64,000 nt of DNA from Physella acuta (taxonomy: Eukaryota > Mollusca > Gastropoda > Physidae), in the NCBI RefSeq assembly GCF_028476545.1, contig NW_026731905.1:312501-376500 (forward strand), read 5' to 3'. The position numbers were made by a program, and so were the translations under genes. The stretch's first letter is position 1, and every line of letters begins with the position of its first letter. The notes beneath the pieces are model-generated. The model searched no databases, was not told the origin of the DNA, and was given only the letters and a program-made list of their open reading frames with translations. Of this stretch, positions 13,252 to 25,665 are shown piece by piece.

Positions 13252-13388
13252 AACCCGATTGGGTGGTAGAGCACACAACTGCTAACCGGGAAGTCTAGAG
13301 TTCCAAACCTTGGCTTAGGCCAATTGGACGTTCTTTAGTTCACAATGGGTACCTAGCGGAGGTCAAAGAAGGCACAAGCGACTGGGCG
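13252..13388 (+). mobile_element. tRNA-derived SINE, degenerate
   Basis: The tRNA-like head has an A-box-like GGGTGGTAGAGCAC (13261-13274) and a weak B box GAGTTCCAAACC. It is followed by the body motif ACAATGGGTACCTAG and GGCACAAGCGACTGGGC, which match the SINEs at 41.1 and 51.7 kb. No clear target duplication or A-rich tail remains, so it is probably an old or truncated copy. Confidence 0.72.
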
Positions 13389-15039
13389 TACAACTGACAA
13401 TACCATCTATCTCTAAATAAGTTTGCACACATACCTAAAGTTAATTCTAGAAAAATCTTGCTCGTGTTACTCATTTGTCAGCACGCTCTTTGTATAAAGT
13501 TATGAGCTTCAGCCAATTACAAGTCACGTGACAACCGTATGTATACTGGTATGAAAGTTTGTAATCCTGCTTTGTTTATCCCTAGCAACCCCGGCTATAT
13601 TTAGCTCCCTATTTGCCCTGTGCGCAGTGAACTATGGGAATCCAATTTTTTTTCCTACAAAATTAATGAGAACATGAGCACTGGAATTGGAAAAAAGTGA
13701 GGGGAAGGGTGAAAGGGGGGGGGGATTCTTAAAGTACGGGAGTAGTTTGTTCTCAAACGACCTCACAAACCTCACTCGACCTTCCATCATACGCATGCGC
13801 CAAGTCTGTCATGGCAAGCGACCATCTGAGGCGATCTCTGCAGATAATTTTTGGCCTTGATCAAGTACTGCATCGCTCTACTTCCGGTCGCTATTTTTTT
13901 TTATCGCGTCTTGGCTGGTTAATTTGACGGTCGATCGCACGAACGACCTTGCCGAGAATGGGAGAGTGGGGTGGGGGGTGGGGGGTTGCCATTTTGTTGC
14001 AGTAACGACACTTGGAAAATGGGGAAAAAAACATGAAAACGATGTCTTAAAAAACCTGTAAACTCGCATTGTCGTCCTGGCTGCTCATTAAAATCTGCTC
14101 TTCAATCGCCAACGGGGTCGTAACGCGATAATAGAATGTAATTCATAGCGAAAGGTCGACCTTTTAGATCACTCACCCATAAAGAGGTCATTGTTATTAA
14201 TGCGTCACAGCAGCAAAGACTGTGGGGTTTCTAGTTATTCGACAAGTATTTGCATAGTTCGAAGGGACGCTACTCCTGCCCTTGATGTTGCTATTTTAGT
14301 CATGTTTACTGGTCTACCCAGGGGAAATAACCCCACTCTGTCGTGAACTCTTGTCAGAGAAAAAAAATTAGTCTTCTAACAGGGGGAATAATTTCACTAA
14401 TCCTGAAATATCTTGGAGACGAATGTCAAGAAAAATAAATAAAAAAGTGTCCTAATCAATAAGCTGAAGTGCCAAAATGCAATTTGGTACAAACAAATTT
14501 ACAATCTTAAACAGAAAACCATCAAATAATTCGCAGAACAGTACATATATAAAAGTTGTGGACGGGTTTAATACCCTCTACTGGCAGCACCGAATTACAA
14601 ACTTTGCTGATGGACGGCCATGTTTGTAGTGAAAACAAATCAGTGGTGAGTTTGGTGCACATGCTTTTAACAAATTATGGGATGTCGCACGCGCCGTTGC
14701 GTCACTCACTCAACATGTTTACCTTCAGTATTGTCGGGTGCGCCCTATTGATATTGACACCCATTAAATAAAAAAAAAAACATCTCTTACGCCTAGAAAA
14801 CTGGTAATTGTTTAGTTGGCGCTGTTAAAATGCTAATATTTAATTTCGATAAAAGCGAAGGCTTACAATACGGTTACGTGAAAAATTAGCGTGGTGGTTA
14901 ATTAGCCGTGTTAGTAAACTAACCTTTCATTATTTATCGTACTAAAAGGATGCGGCGTTGTTTATTAGACAGTCTAGTAGAAGTCTAGGGCGAGGGTGGG
15001 GCCGGTAGAATGGTGTGGATCTAAAATAAGAGGTTTAGT
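13389..15039. other. Non-coding, no gene seen
   Basis: No coding signal. An NRF1-like CGCATGCGC (13792-13800) and an ACTTCCGGT site (13880-13888) lie within 100 bp of each other in a patch of raised GC, a possible regulatory segment. Confidence 0.45.
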
Positions 15040-15048
15040 ATTTGATAA

Positions 15049-15353
15049 GGGGTCGGCGTCGGTAAAGCTCATGGTTGCTTAACTGATAACTCCCGAGTTC
15101 GAACCCTCGGTCAGATGAGGCTCGATAGCTGGGGAAAGCAACTCATCACGGAGAGACAACTCAAAAATCAAACAACTGCTGCCTTGTAGTTTGTTCTTGG
15201 TTAGACAAAGCCTATGGAAGCAAATCCAAAAAGAAAAGCAAGCTGAAATCGTAGTCAACGGCCTAAATGGCGCATAACCAGTTGAGACATAAACTCAATT
15301 GTGTTGGAGGAAATCCCTTCCAATACTAAAATTAAGAACGAAGAACAAAAAGC
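15049..15353 (+). mobile_element. Full-length tRNA-derived SINE
   Basis: The element starts with a tRNA-like promoter: an A-box-like region around 15053-15070 and a clear B box GTTCGAACCCT at 15097-15107. The body contains CAGATGAGGCTCGATAGCTG and ends CTAAAATTAAGAACGAAGAA. A 9-bp duplication ATTTGATAA flanks it (15040-15048 and 15354-15362). A minus-strand, 5'-truncated copy of the same family is at 46799-47039. SINEs rely on LINE enzymes, and none are encoded in this window. Confidence 0.9.
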
Positions 15354-15362
15354 ATTTGATAA

Positions 15363-16179
15363 ATAAAATGTTTAAAATGTTTGTCGAATCATATGTCGGT
15401 TTGATTAAATATTATCAGGTAAAATTAGACCATTGAGCAATTACAAATCTTTGTCCAATAAATACCTCACTGCGCTATTATCTATCTCGCTCAAAAATTA
15501 CGTATTTCACTGTCTAATTACATATTTTGATGTCCGACTCTATATCTAACTGTCTATGTTCGATTACCAATTTCTATGCTAGAACAGACCAGCTATTTCA
15601 CCATCATAAAAATGGACCTGTTCTTTGCAGGTCCCATCAAGATTTTTATGGTGTCCATTTTGCACGTCCGTTCCTGCTATTAAGAGGTCAAAAATTGTGC
15701 AGCTTCCTACACATTTTTAAGTTATTTGAACCCGGTTCCCATATTGTAAAAATCCTTTTCAGGCATTGTTTTTTTTTTTGTTTAAAAAAAAACCTCTTCA
15801 AGTTCAATTTTTGTGTGTGTAAGGCAGGCAATCAATGAATAACAACTCGAAGGTTTAATCCCTTTCCGTTTCGTTAAAAAAGATCCCGGGATCTCTCGCT
15901 TTAACGCTGCAACATTTCATTTCTAATCGTGTTCTAAACTCCACCTCCATTGCGCCGGTCGGAAGTTGCCTTTCGCGACTTGGGGGGAGGTTACGAGATT
16001 TTATGTTCGATACTTCCGGTTTGGCGTCCACTCCCCCAGCCGGGGTGACACCCTGAATCTGGCGTTAATGGCCGACACCATTACCGGAATGAGGTGGTGG
16101 TGGCAGGGACGGGGGTGGGGGTAAAGGATGAGGTCATTACCACACACATTAGGGCAGGAGTCGACTGTGTTTGTAGGCG
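15363..16179. other. Non-coding, no gene seen
   Basis: AT-rich DNA. One 103-codon plus-strand frame (15527-15838) ends in simple sequence and lacks any recognisable domain. ACTTCCGGT occurs at 16012-16020. Confidence 0.45.
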
Positions 16180-16500
16180 TTTTTTTGTGCAGGGGTCGTG
16201 CATGCGAGATGTCATTTGTGTTGGCGTTGTTGTTGTGGAGGGGGGGGGGGTCTTCTATGTAAGATGTCATTTGTGTTGGCGTTGTTGTTGTGGGGGTCTT
16301 TCGTGCGAGATGTCATTTGTGTTGACATTGCTGTAGTGTGGGGGTCTTCTATGCGAGATGTCATTTGTGTTGGCATTGGTGTAGTGTGGGGGTCTTTTAT
16401 GTGAGATGTCATTTGGGTTGACATTGTTGTTGTGTATGGGCCTCTTATGTAAGATGTCATTTTTGTTGGCATATCTGTTGTATGTAGGACCTGGATGCGA
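16180..16500. repeat. ~47-bp minisatellite
   Basis: About six units built on GAGATGTCATTTGTGTTGGC and a GTGGGGGTCTT segment. GATGTC recurs at 16208, 16263, 16309, 16357 and 16405. The 55-bp first interval is caused by a longer G run. Confidence 0.9.
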
Positions 16501-17264
16501 CATGTTATGCGTGTTAAAATAGCTGTTGTGTAGGTTGTCTTTATGCAACATTTATTTACTGTTGCCATAACCATGAGATTCTAGCTAGCTATCCTATCTC
16601 ATGTCATTTCTTTATATGTGTCTACACTATCTGTGATATTTCATAGTTCCGATGGCGTCAGTAGATTCTGACTATAACCAACATACACTGTTCACTTAAC
16701 ATAGTCTCAAAACATATACTACGATTAAACTAAATATTACAAGCTTTTAAACGTTTCACTATACAATTCTATAGCACATACATCATTCAAAATGTATCAA
16801 ACATACATCTGGGTTTTAATTAGTCTAATGTACTATCATGGTTATAGATTTCTTTAATTAGTGTCCATCCTCCCTCATTGGCGACAATATTTACATTTAT
16901 TTTCTGTGATTACAATTATATTGTATCAAACACGTATTTCTTGAAAAAACGTTTTAGCATCAACAAATATTGTTGATCATTTATCTGAACTCAACCATCG
17001 ACAAACCCTTGCTACGCCACTGAACCCGGAACCACCTGGTAAACATCTCACAGCATCCTGCCCATGCAATCAATGGACGCTTCAGGAACACTCAGCGCCG
17101 CTTCCTGCTCGTCTGCTGATCATTTGCATCTGCCGCATCGACCCCGTCTTAAGTCTGGAACTTTTTTTAATTCCAGCGTCCCTCAGGGACAGTCTTTGGT
17201 CCGGACACAGATTCCGGACATTCGGGATCCGTCGCTTTACGGCATCCCCAGGGTCACGTTTTGT
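16501..17264. other. Non-coding, no gene seen
   Basis: AT-rich DNA grading into a more GC-rich patch (about 17030-17260). No exon could be supported. Confidence 0.45.
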
Positions 17265-17640
17265 TTGTTACCTGCGTGACTGGGATGGTCCGCATCCCCA
17301 AGGTCATTGTCTCACCTTTTATTTGGTTCGCATTTCCAAGGTCATTGTCTCACCTTTTATTTGGTCCGCATCCCCTAGGTCATTGTCTCACCTTTTATTT
17401 GTCACCTGCGTGGTGGGATGGTCTGCACCCCCAAGGTCATTGTCTCACCTTTTTTTGGTCCCCATCCCCAAGGTCATTGTCTCACCTTTTATTTGGTCCG
17501 CATCCCCTAGGTCATTGTCTCACCTTTTATTTGTCACCTGTGTGATGGGATGGTCTGCGCCCCCAAGGTCATTGTCTCACCTTTTATTTAGTCCGCATCC
17601 CCAAGGTCATTGTCTCACCTTTTATTGTCTATTTGTGTAG
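17265..17640. repeat. Minisatellite with 132-bp higher-order unit
   Basis: GTCATTGTCTCACCTTTTAT recurs at 17303, 17341, 17379, 17436, 17473, 17511, 17568 and 17606. The spacings 38, 38, 57, 37, 38, 57, 38 repeat as a 132-bp block (17341 to 17473, 17379 to 17511, 17436 to 17568). The 57-bp unit type carries an extra GTGATGGGATGGTCTG-type segment. Confidence 0.92.
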
Positions 17641-19494
17641 CTGATTAAATCATGATTTTAACACATGAAGGAACAATAAAGGTAACGCGGACTTTCTTTA
17701 AAAAAAACACTCTTGGTTTAAGGTTTTAAAAATGGGAAGCACTTTTAACATGAAAAAAAATGGCATGTTAACTACGTTCATCACGGTTCTGGAATATTCT
17801 TTTGTTTTAAAAGGAAACAATTTCTCCAATAATTTAATGAAGCTCGGGTCTATTCATTACGAAACATATCATTATAATAATCAGCAGCTTTAAACCCAGC
17901 ATATTTCATAACCTTGGGTCCAAAAGTTCATCCCAAAATATCTGACATTCCCTTGAAACAAAAGCAAGGACAGAAGACCTAAATGATTATGTCATTTGAC
18001 TACGATAATGAAGGGAGGAAATCAATAATGAGAAGTTCGATAACTAAACGTCAAAATTTTACTCAGCAACTATCTGAGGGCTGTTGTTTTTTTACTAGTG
18101 TTTACGGCGATTTTATTTGCTAATGATGTTTGTTTCCAATGTGCTTTGTATATCTATATAATTTCTCTGGTTCTATTAACTTAATATTTCTATTTATCTT
18201 TATTTTAAGACATATGGTCATGAATGACTGTTCATATACACCTTAGATTTTATATTGTTATAATACATAAATATTTCTAAGACGTTTATTGCTAATGATC
18301 TTTGAAAGTTTTAAATAAATTTTAGTTTTTAAATTTTTAAAGAAAATAAGTACGATTGTATTTTTAGCAAACTTTAAATTTGTAATAATCTAGGTTTTCT
18401 TGATATTTTGTTTTCTTTTTTTGCAGTATTATTTCTATCATATGCTCTGTATGTTTCTAAAGATGTAAGCGTCATAAATGTGTGTTTCTATAATATCTGT
18501 GTATTAAGCATAACATGAAAATTACCAAGTCAAAGCTAAAGATACAACAAATACAAATCGAAATCTAAAAGAAACTGCAAGTCTTTATGTGGGCCTAACA
18601 AGATAAATTTCTGTTTATTTTAGTAGTCGTTAAAACATCTTCAGTGGGAGCACATCCAACACATTGGTATAAACAAACGTCCATTTTTAAAAGGCGTCTA
18701 TAGTTAACGTTCACCGGGTGACACCCTTTAGTTGCCAGATATAGATCGGTGACAGGTGAAATAGCTGCCTGGTAATTTTTTACATCACATTTGGAACAAT
18801 AATGTCGGAGAATATCAAATATCTTTCTTCTACTGGGAAAACGATGTTTTTGTTCGTTATGTGTAAACCCTATCATTTTTTTTTAAATGGATACATAATA
18901 CTAAAACAAGAACGTATATGTTTATTTGAAATATATACAAGATTATTCTTTATTGAATATTTCTCATATATTTTCTCAACTCGCTCCCGACCCAAATATC
19001 CATCCCTAACCCTATCGACAATAATTAAGTTTCGTTTTCAATCCCCCATCCACGGGGCTCCAAATTGACGGGTGTAAAGCCCTTCTTAGGACGGGCTCCG
19101 TCAGGCATTCGGGCCGGCTAACGACGTTAGCGCCTAGAAAACCGGCGCCCTAACGGGCTACTAATGCCTTTGTTTTCAGCAGACGAAGCCTGCATGTCGA
19201 CTCTAAGCCCCACCTCAGTGCTAATTATGTAAATCAGCACCGCCTTATTCGTTGTAAGGGCGGGGGGTTGGGGGAACGGTGATGGGGGGAGGGGTTATTA
19301 GACCAAGTAATGTACAAAAAGTATCACGTGACAGAATCTCTGCTAAAGAAAGAAAGTTGTATGAGAAAAACAACCTTACAGTAAATACATCCATGGGCGT
19401 CATCTGGATGGGCCGAGTGGGAGGTGTGGTATCCATTCCCAACTTTACCTAAAAGATTCTTCAAATAGCTATTTATGTCTGATATTAAGGTATT
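17641..19494. other. Non-coding, no gene seen
   Basis: Long AT-rich stretch without exons. A small GC-rich island at about 19060-19160 carries a perfect 7-bp hairpin GCTAACG/CGTTAGC with a one-base loop (19117-19131). Confidence 0.5.
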
Positions 19495-19529
19495 TATTAT
19501 ATATATATGTATATATGTATGTATGTATG

Positions 19530-19589
<60 letters not shown>
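19495..19589. repeat. (TA)n / (TATG)n microsatellite
   Basis: TATG-type repeats lead into about 55 bp of pure TA. Confidence 0.95.
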
Positions 19590-19594
<5 letters not shown>

Positions 19595-20154
19595 ATTAGT
19601 GTGACTCTACAAATTTTGAAAAATAATACGTGGACATTTACTTAAGTCTACACGACAAAGCCCACAAAAGAGACCTCCACAGAGAAGAGTCTATTGCAGA
19701 GTCCAATGAAACCGCGGCACAATGTGAGAGCGCAGATCACATATTATAACGTCACATATCAGTATAAACTTGTCAGACTATTCAGATCAAACTTGGCAAT
19801 AAGGACTTCATGTAACTAAAGATGTGATTACACTATATTGTTACAATCGTTCACATTATGTTTTCAGTATTTAAATTTCAAATGTATTCCGATGAAGTGA
19901 AAATGTGGAAAGGTTATGCATTTAGGTTAATTCAATACTTTTTAAACCTTTTTTGAAACCTTTTATTTTATAAGATGATGATTCATTCTTAAAGCTTACT
20001 AATTCAGCTCTAATAAGTACTTGGCATGATTTGGCAGAGAAGTAAATGCGTCTGAGCTTTGTGATAGCCACCCAGTGTTCTAAAATGCCACAATCCCAAA
20101 GAAACGATGACCTTTGATCCCTACTGTTCTTGGGACGCAGCTTAACAAGGTGAG
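19590..20154. other. Non-coding, no gene seen
   Basis: No supportable exon; a 79-codon minus-strand frame reaches 20161 but has no recognisable motif. Confidence 0.45.
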
Positions 20155-20555
20155 CTGACAATCATGATTGAGACTCAGGTGAGCTAACATTCATGAATAA
20201 CACTTTAGCGAGCTGACATTCATTATAGACTCTAAGGTGAGATGACATTCATGATTGACTCTAAGGTGAGCTAAAATTCATGATTGACACTTTAGTGAGC
20301 TAACATTCATGATTGACACTTTAGTGAGCTAACATTCATGATTGACACTTTAGTGAGCTGACATTCATGATTGACGCTTCAGTGAGCTGACATTCATGAT
20401 TGACTCTAAGGTGAACTGACATTCATGATTACCGCTCAGGTGAGTTGCCATTCATGATTGACACTTTAGTGAGCTGACATTCATGATTGAGACTCAGGTG
20501 AGCTGACATTCATGATTGACTCTAAAGTGAGCTGACATTCATGATTGTCAGCTCA
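20155..20555. repeat. 29-bp minisatellite
   Basis: About 13 units containing TGACATTCATGATTGACAC plus TTTAGTGAGC, with 29-bp spacing in the best-conserved part (ATTCATG at 20305 and 20334). Two sub-types (GACACTTTAG and GACTCTAAGG) are interspersed. Confidence 0.93.
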
Positions 20556-20560
20556 CCGCA

Positions 20561-21681
20561 TGTGCTCACCCTTCCTTGCCCTATTGTCCAGCCAAGAAAA
20601 CAAAACCGCACGTGCTCTTTGGCTCAGTCCGTTGCGTTTTCATTTTCCCGTCACGCATCAACAATCTCAAGCCTCCCCCCCTCCCAACCCCCACTCTTCG
20701 TGTGATCCGGGTACTACCGTAATTAAGTCCAAAAATCCTATCGCTTTCCGGCAAGCCGGTCTCCACAGCACCATGACTCGCGGAGCTCTTCAAATGACGG
20801 AAATTTCCGGTTCATTTCTCCGAATCAACTTTAAAAAAAAAAAATTGCCATTCATTTAATAATACCGCCATCGTTCTTGAAACTACACGTCTTTGCCGAG
20901 CCTCGCTCCGATTGTTTTGGAATTGGATCTCTCCCAAGATGCCAAGGACCTGCATTATCAATGGCTTACAGTAACGTCGACCAATCTATTCCGGATTAGG
21001 TTCAAAAAATTTGCGGCAGTTGAATCGGCTTTTGATAGCAGATCGTGTGGTTAAATACTGTAAAACATCCAAGATTGGGACAAAAATTAAAGATGGGTTT
21101 ACGCAATAGCTAAGGCACAAAATCGAAGCCTCGATCAATGAAGCATGACTGCGCGATACGGTTGAATGGAGGATATGCTGGATTGGGTTGACAGACGTGG
21201 GCTGATTTTTTAAACAAGAAAGGGAATTGGACCTGCCGCCCATCAACGTCACTTAAGTACATCAAGAGTTGTTCTAAAACGTGAAGTCTAATATTGTTGC
21301 ATAGACCCAAACAGTCGGAATTTATTCAGAACTAAAGTACAGCGTGTGACGTATTTAAAACAAGAGCCGGCTTTTTGAGAGGAAAAATAGATGGGGGAGC
21401 GATGTCCGCTCATACCACACACACCCACACTTCCACAAACCCACCCCTCACAAATACACACACTTGCACATATACAGATCAACACGATTTACTGTTAATA
21501 CATCAAAATTCAATCGTTGCTTTAAAAGTCGGATCGATCATGGTTTAGACACAAATCAAATAAACGAACTGATCTTAGTCAGACTGTAAGGGGGTGGGGG
21601 GGAGAGGGGTGCCGTGTGAGCAGTATTTGCTCAGGGTCAGCCGACGTTAGGTCAGTACAAGCTACTACACAGCACACCATG
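20561..21681. other. Non-coding; promoter-like patch and short THAP-like start
   Basis: A raised-GC region (about 20570-20960) is followed at 20939 by an ATG in good context. It opens 11 codons reading MPRTCIINGLQ and then stops. The first nine residues look like the start of a THAP zinc finger, but nothing after them supports one, so no gene is called. Confidence 0.35.
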
Positions 21682-21890
21682 GTGTGTTTATTTTAGACAT
21701 CTCTTCGGAGGAGGGGGGGGGGCGAAACACACCTACACCCAACCTCAATCGAAATGGAATTTATATAGAAAATATATACGTTTACCAGTGTCCGCTCCCC
21801 CTCCCCACTCTCCGAAAAAATTTAGTCCACCCGCGAAATTAAAAAATCCCCCCCCCCCCCCCGGGAGACGAAAGTCTGAAAGAAACATTT
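21682..21890. mobile_element. hAT-like MITE with G/C-run core, decayed copy 3
   Basis: It keeps the family plan: GACATCTCTTCGG near the left end, a G run, GAATTTATATAGAAAATATA in the middle, C runs and AAAGTCTGAAAGAAACA at the right. Both terminal repeats are mutated and no clean 8-bp duplication remains, so it is older than the copies at 1.8 and 2.8 kb. Confidence 0.78.
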
Positions 21891-22834
21891 ACCATAACTA
21901 GTCCGATGTAACAAAATGTTGTTTCAGCTACGAGCTTAAAATAAACTTAAATTGAAACACATGTGTAAATGTAATGTTCTTAAGACCATCTGAACACAAT
22001 TGTTTTCTAACTGAACCATAGGAGATGAAACATTCAAAGCAAGCACACGTGCTAATATATTTTCTTAATGTGCTATAATTATAAAACCTTTAAAATAAAG
22101 AACTTTAATTGCTAGTGCTAAAATATCTAATAAAAACAAATTGTCCGACATTCTAACATAACTTTAAACATACAGATTCTTGTTTTCCTATTTCACATAA
22201 AGCGAAAAAAAAAAATCGAAATTTAAACACTAAAGCTAAGAACGACAGCAATATTAGCTACGCGATATTTGCAGCGATTACTTTAAAAACGGTTTTTAAA
22301 AAAATAAAAGCTAAAATAAATTCGTTTTCGTTTCGAAATGGAATCAAAAGCGCAGGGAAGGGGAGATAATCGGAGAGATCGGTTTACAAATGAGGAACAA
22401 GTAGCTAGTGTTTAGTTTCAAGCTCATGATTACTCCCCTTTAGAATCGACGCTATCCTGCACTTCACTTGGCCACTGTGGGAAGAAATCTGGCCAATTAA
22501 TTTCCCCGGCTTCCACCTTATGTGTTGAACCTTGGGAGGGGACTGTCGGCAGATCGATGTAAACAGACGTTGTCTCAGGTATGAGAATAATCCAATGGTC
22601 AAGAGTAAATCATGACAACAACAGGACTAACAGCTTTAAGGATTAAGTACTGATCACTTGATCTTTATGATTTAGCGATAAAAATATGTATCTGTGATCT
22701 AGACAAACACTAAAGGAGCGTCATGTTTTACAGCTGTATATTTTTCAATTTCTATTGTTTTTAATTCTTCAATTTCGTTCGCAAAAGATATAAATATCAT
22801 ATTCAAATAAGTATACGTTATATTTACGTATTTT

Positions 22835-22840
<6 letters not shown>
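21891..22840. other. Non-coding, no gene seen
   Basis: AT-rich; GGGGAGATAAT at 22360 is one of the recurrent short motifs of this window. Confidence 0.5.
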
Positions 22841-22930
<90 letters not shown>

Positions 22931-22935
22931 GCGCC
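22841..22935. repeat. (TA)n microsatellite with GT-rich flank
   Basis: About 80 bp of TA followed by degenerate TGTGTG-rich sequence to about 23075. Confidence 0.95.
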
Positions 22936-25025
22936 TATAATATAGACTATATGTGAGCGTGCTGTGTGCCTCTGTGTATGTCTCAGTGTGTTAATGTATG
23001 TGTGCATCTGTCTGTTTGTGTGTGTACCTGTGTGTCTCTATGTATGTGTGTGTGCGTGTGTGTCTATGTGAGTTTGTGATTGCGTGAGTCTGTCTACGTA
23101 TGTACACGCCCCCCCCTTTCCTTTCTTATACTGTCTATTTAATACCGGCTGTAGAGTTCTAATGTCTGAAAGATTCACAGAAACAACGTGCCTCACAACA
23201 GAGAGATTTCCGCACAGGAAAATAATCCCGTTCATCGAGAGAACAGTTTATGGCGAGTCGTCATAACTCTCCGGTTTTACACCCCGTCATTTCCACCATC
23301 TCCCCCCCCCCCCCCTCCGGATAACTTCCGCCGTCTTACGCCAATCTGGTTAAAATTTTCATCCATTTTCTGGTGCTCCTCCATCTCAGCTCGTTAGCCC
23401 CCCCCCCCCCATATTTCTGGCACATCACCATGTCGGCCGGTCACGTCACCCCTTCCCACCCCCACCCCATCACGTGTCCGGTTCTGTCCGGTGCGAGGAG
23501 TTTATGCCGTCATCAGGCCGGCATTACACGGCACACTGGACCGGACGCCGACATAAAGACCCGCAATAACCCGGAGACCCGAAATAACCCGGAGACCCGC
23601 AATAACCCGAAAATGCACAGCACTGGAAAAAAGACGCGGTATTGGTACCCAGTGTAATTCAACCGTCTAGACGGCCGCAAATCTTTTTCCCGCGATTTCT
23701 AATCTATTACCTAACCCCTGAACGATCAAACCGGAAGTTGATTGTTTTTATTTTACGTCACTTGATCGCTTCAGCGCAAATTATTTCTACCATCAGACTA
23801 TTTTTCCTGTAAATTCTGTCAAGAAAACTTGTCAAGTAATTCGTCAAGTTTACTTTCCAGCAGTGAACTGAAAATTGTTAGTTTCCAATTAGTTCGGGTT
23901 TTTTTTCCCCACCAAAATCTCGTCTAAACTAAAACCATTATCCCCCCCCCCCCTCCCCCCTAATCTCTTAAAAAATTTCAAAGCCTATTTATAAAAACAG
24001 ACTTTCCCAAATTTCAACAAAGAAATCTAAAACGACTGTATGAGGCAAAATATTTTGATGTTTAAAAATGATATTTTTCGAGAGAAAAAAATGTTTTGAA
24101 ATGATTTGTCAAACTTTTGTAAAACAAAATGCGAACCTCCACGAGAGCCATGCATATTTCAAAACACTCGAGCACAATCAAAGGACTCAAAGTGCGGTCT
24201 TTAAAAAAAATGCTCTTATAAAAATTGTAAAACCATACCAGCCAAGGGATGCAATAAACGAAATAATTATTTTTTTTAAAATTAGATTTTAGCTGGATTT
24301 GAAATAAAATCCGAGATTTAAAATGCTGATTTGAAGATTAAAGCATTTACCAACCCACGACCACCCTTTACCCGCCCTAATTATATTTTACCAATGGGAG
24401 TTAGGATGTATCCAGATTAGCTTCTCGCTGAAAAAGTTCTCTTTATCTAGTATACTCTAAACGCCATTAACGAGTCTCGAACTGTAAGGCTTACAAAAAA
24501 AGACCCCAATAATATCCATACTAAATAAACTCTCTTTATGAGACATCAATGAAGCGGTCCTTATAATAAAAACTAATTGATTCTGTGTCTATAAGTTTTA
24601 ACCAATCAAACCTGTTCATTGTCTTTGGTAGGTTATATACAAAACTCTATCTCTACAGTAAATTCGATGTCTTGTAATGACATTATAACAGTAAGGTAAC
24701 TCCAGGTGAAGGAAAATACAAAACGCATCACCTACACCCCCTCCCCACCCCCAGGGTGCATTTTTCTACCGCCATTGTTATCGAGATACCACCCGTGTGC
24801 CACCTTGAAGAACCATCCCTACTGTAACAATCTCGTGACAGCGTCACTCTTGCTCGTCAGCCTCTATCGATTGGCTTACGCTGCCAGTGTCATATCACTG
24901 TCATCACTGACTACTCGCCACAAGCCCGGTCTTTGTTGTTAGTGACATTGTCGAGCCTCCGGCCATTGTGGAGTACTGACGTTTGAACAATGGCGTCAGC
25001 TAATTGAATAAGTTGACTTTTTTGT
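22936..25025. other. Non-coding, no gene seen
   Basis: Poly-C runs at about 23302, 23397 and 23941, a short repeat of AATAACCCGGAGACCCG (23561-23611) and an ACCGGAAGT site (23730-23738). The open frames look random. Confidence 0.45.
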
Positions 25026-25665
25026 GTGCGCCGGCTTCTCGTGTGGGTTCTGTCAGGGATGGTTGTTAGACCGTTCTGGTGTGTGACGTCAGGGTTGGTC
25101 GTTCAACCATTCAAGTGTTTGAAGTCAGGGTTGGTCGTTCAACCATTCAAGTGTTTGAAGTCAGGGTTGGTCGTTCAACCCTTCAAGTGTTTGAAGTCAG
25201 GGTTGGTCGTTCAACCATTCAAGTGTTTGAAGTCAGGGTTGGTTGTTAGACCGTTCAAGTGTTTGAAGTCAGGGTTGGTCGTTCAACCATTCAAGTGTTT
25301 GAAGTCAGGGTTAGTCGTTCAACCATTCAAGTTTGTGACATCATGCTTGGTTGTTAGACCGTTCAGGTGTGTTACGATAAGGTTGGTTGTTCAAACCTTT
25401 AAGCTTGATAAGTTAGCGCTGGTTGTTAGACCATTCAATTGTGTGACTTCTGGGTTGCTTGTTCAACTATTGAAGTTTATGACGTTAGGGGTTGGTCGTT
25501 CAACCACTGAAGTTTTGACGTAGGGTTGGGTTTTTTTGTTATCTTTTACCTTTGTGATGTCAGATGCTAATTGTTCAGCCATTCAAGTTTGTTGCGCCAT
25601 GGTTGGTTAGTCAACCCTTCAAGCTTCCTACATTAGGGTTGGTTGTTCAACCCTTCAAACGTATG
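25026..25665. repeat. 36-bp minisatellite
   Basis: About a dozen units of AGTCAGGGTTGGTCGTTCAA plus 16 bases, clean to about 25330 and degenerate after. The unit is 12 codons long, which leaves a 165-codon plus-strand frame open. That frame begins with GTG rather than ATG and reads as a pure 12-residue repeat, so I treat it as an array artefact. Confidence 0.92.

Noticed and set aside
25026-25523. 165-codon frame with a 12-residue repeat
   Set aside because: It starts with GTG, has no ATG, and equals a 36-bp minisatellite read through; no signal or domain.
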